Part shown: one piece after another, positions 63,985 to 64,000 of the stretch
How the letters are laid out: every line of letters starts with the position of its first letter
Numbering within the stretch: the first letter of the stretch is position 1
Assembly (NCBI RefSeq): GCF_003033885.1
Contig: NZ_CP024081.1
Span: 4,464,288 to 4,528,287, forward strand
From: Pseudomonas rhizophila
GTDB lineage: Bacteria > Pseudomonadota > Gammaproteobacteria > Pseudomonadales > Pseudomonadaceae
Direction: 5' to 3'
DNA: 64,000 nucleotides
Position numbers and translations under genes: made by a program
Notes under the pieces: model-generated
What the model was told of the DNA's origin: nothing
What the model saw: only the letters and a program-made list of their open reading frames with translations
Database searches by the model: none

Positions 63985-64000
63985 CACCGCTAATCGCGAG

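Overview
The window looks like chromosomal DNA of a Pseudomonas of the fluorescens group. The evidence is the high-GC coding style, a 4-hydroxyphenylpyruvate dioxygenase whose iron ligands fall within one residue of the P. fluorescens enzyme, an MvaT-type H-NS protein, the ahpC/ahpF and gor/galU housekeeping genes, and many REP/REPIN repeats of the GTGGGAGC...GCTCCCAC type between genes. These assignments come from reading translations and motifs; no database search was run. No rRNA, tRNA, CRISPR array, prophage or complete insertion sequence was seen.

Layout. 0-15 kb: the tail of an aldo/keto reductase, a RarD-like permease, hppD preceded by a possible 34-residue leader peptide, an EamA exporter divergent from a LysR regulator, a decayed EAL-domain gene, mvaT, gloA, ahpF/ahpC, gor, galU, and a run of small conserved proteins including one of only 56 residues. 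15-20 kb: an Ig-like repeat protein and an alkylation-repair block (2OG-Fe oxygenase overlapping alkB, then ada with a degenerate zinc domain, then a GyrI-like protein). 20-30 kb: nitronate monooxygenase, modABC behind a perfect ModE-like palindrome, topoisomerase IB, a ClpP-like protein, a KGG stress protein, ppnN, a HAD phosphatase and a MATE pump. 31-39.7 kb: a nine-gene chemosensory operon (MCP, CheY-like, STAS, CheA, MCP, CheW, CheR, CheD, CheB) with tight spacing and overlapping start/stop codons. It has the parts for receptor signalling and adaptation but no CheZ.

39.7-51.8 kb is the most accessory-looking part. It holds a 27-residue membrane peptide, an EamA/LysR pair, a roughly 200-nt element with competing stems ahead of a DUF3077 gene, an AT-richer gene of unknown function, a secreted Cys-rich protein, and two PhyH-family copies (one intact, one broken) that flank a TetR/SDR/oxidoreductase/ABC-exporter block as direct repeats. 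52-64 kb: a periplasmic metallo-hydrolase, a striking array of six REPINs at an exact 135-bp period, a LysR/hydrolase pair, a soluble hybrid histidine kinase, an Lrp/HAD/gabT cluster, and a divergent ghrA/GNAT/cupin cluster.

REPINs recur roughly every few kilobases, mostly downstream of genes. The best leads for something undescribed are the switch-like element at 42.35-42.55 kb with its two downstream genes, the periodic REPIN array, the zinc-ligand loss in Ada, and the three very short ORFs (27, 34 and 56 residues).
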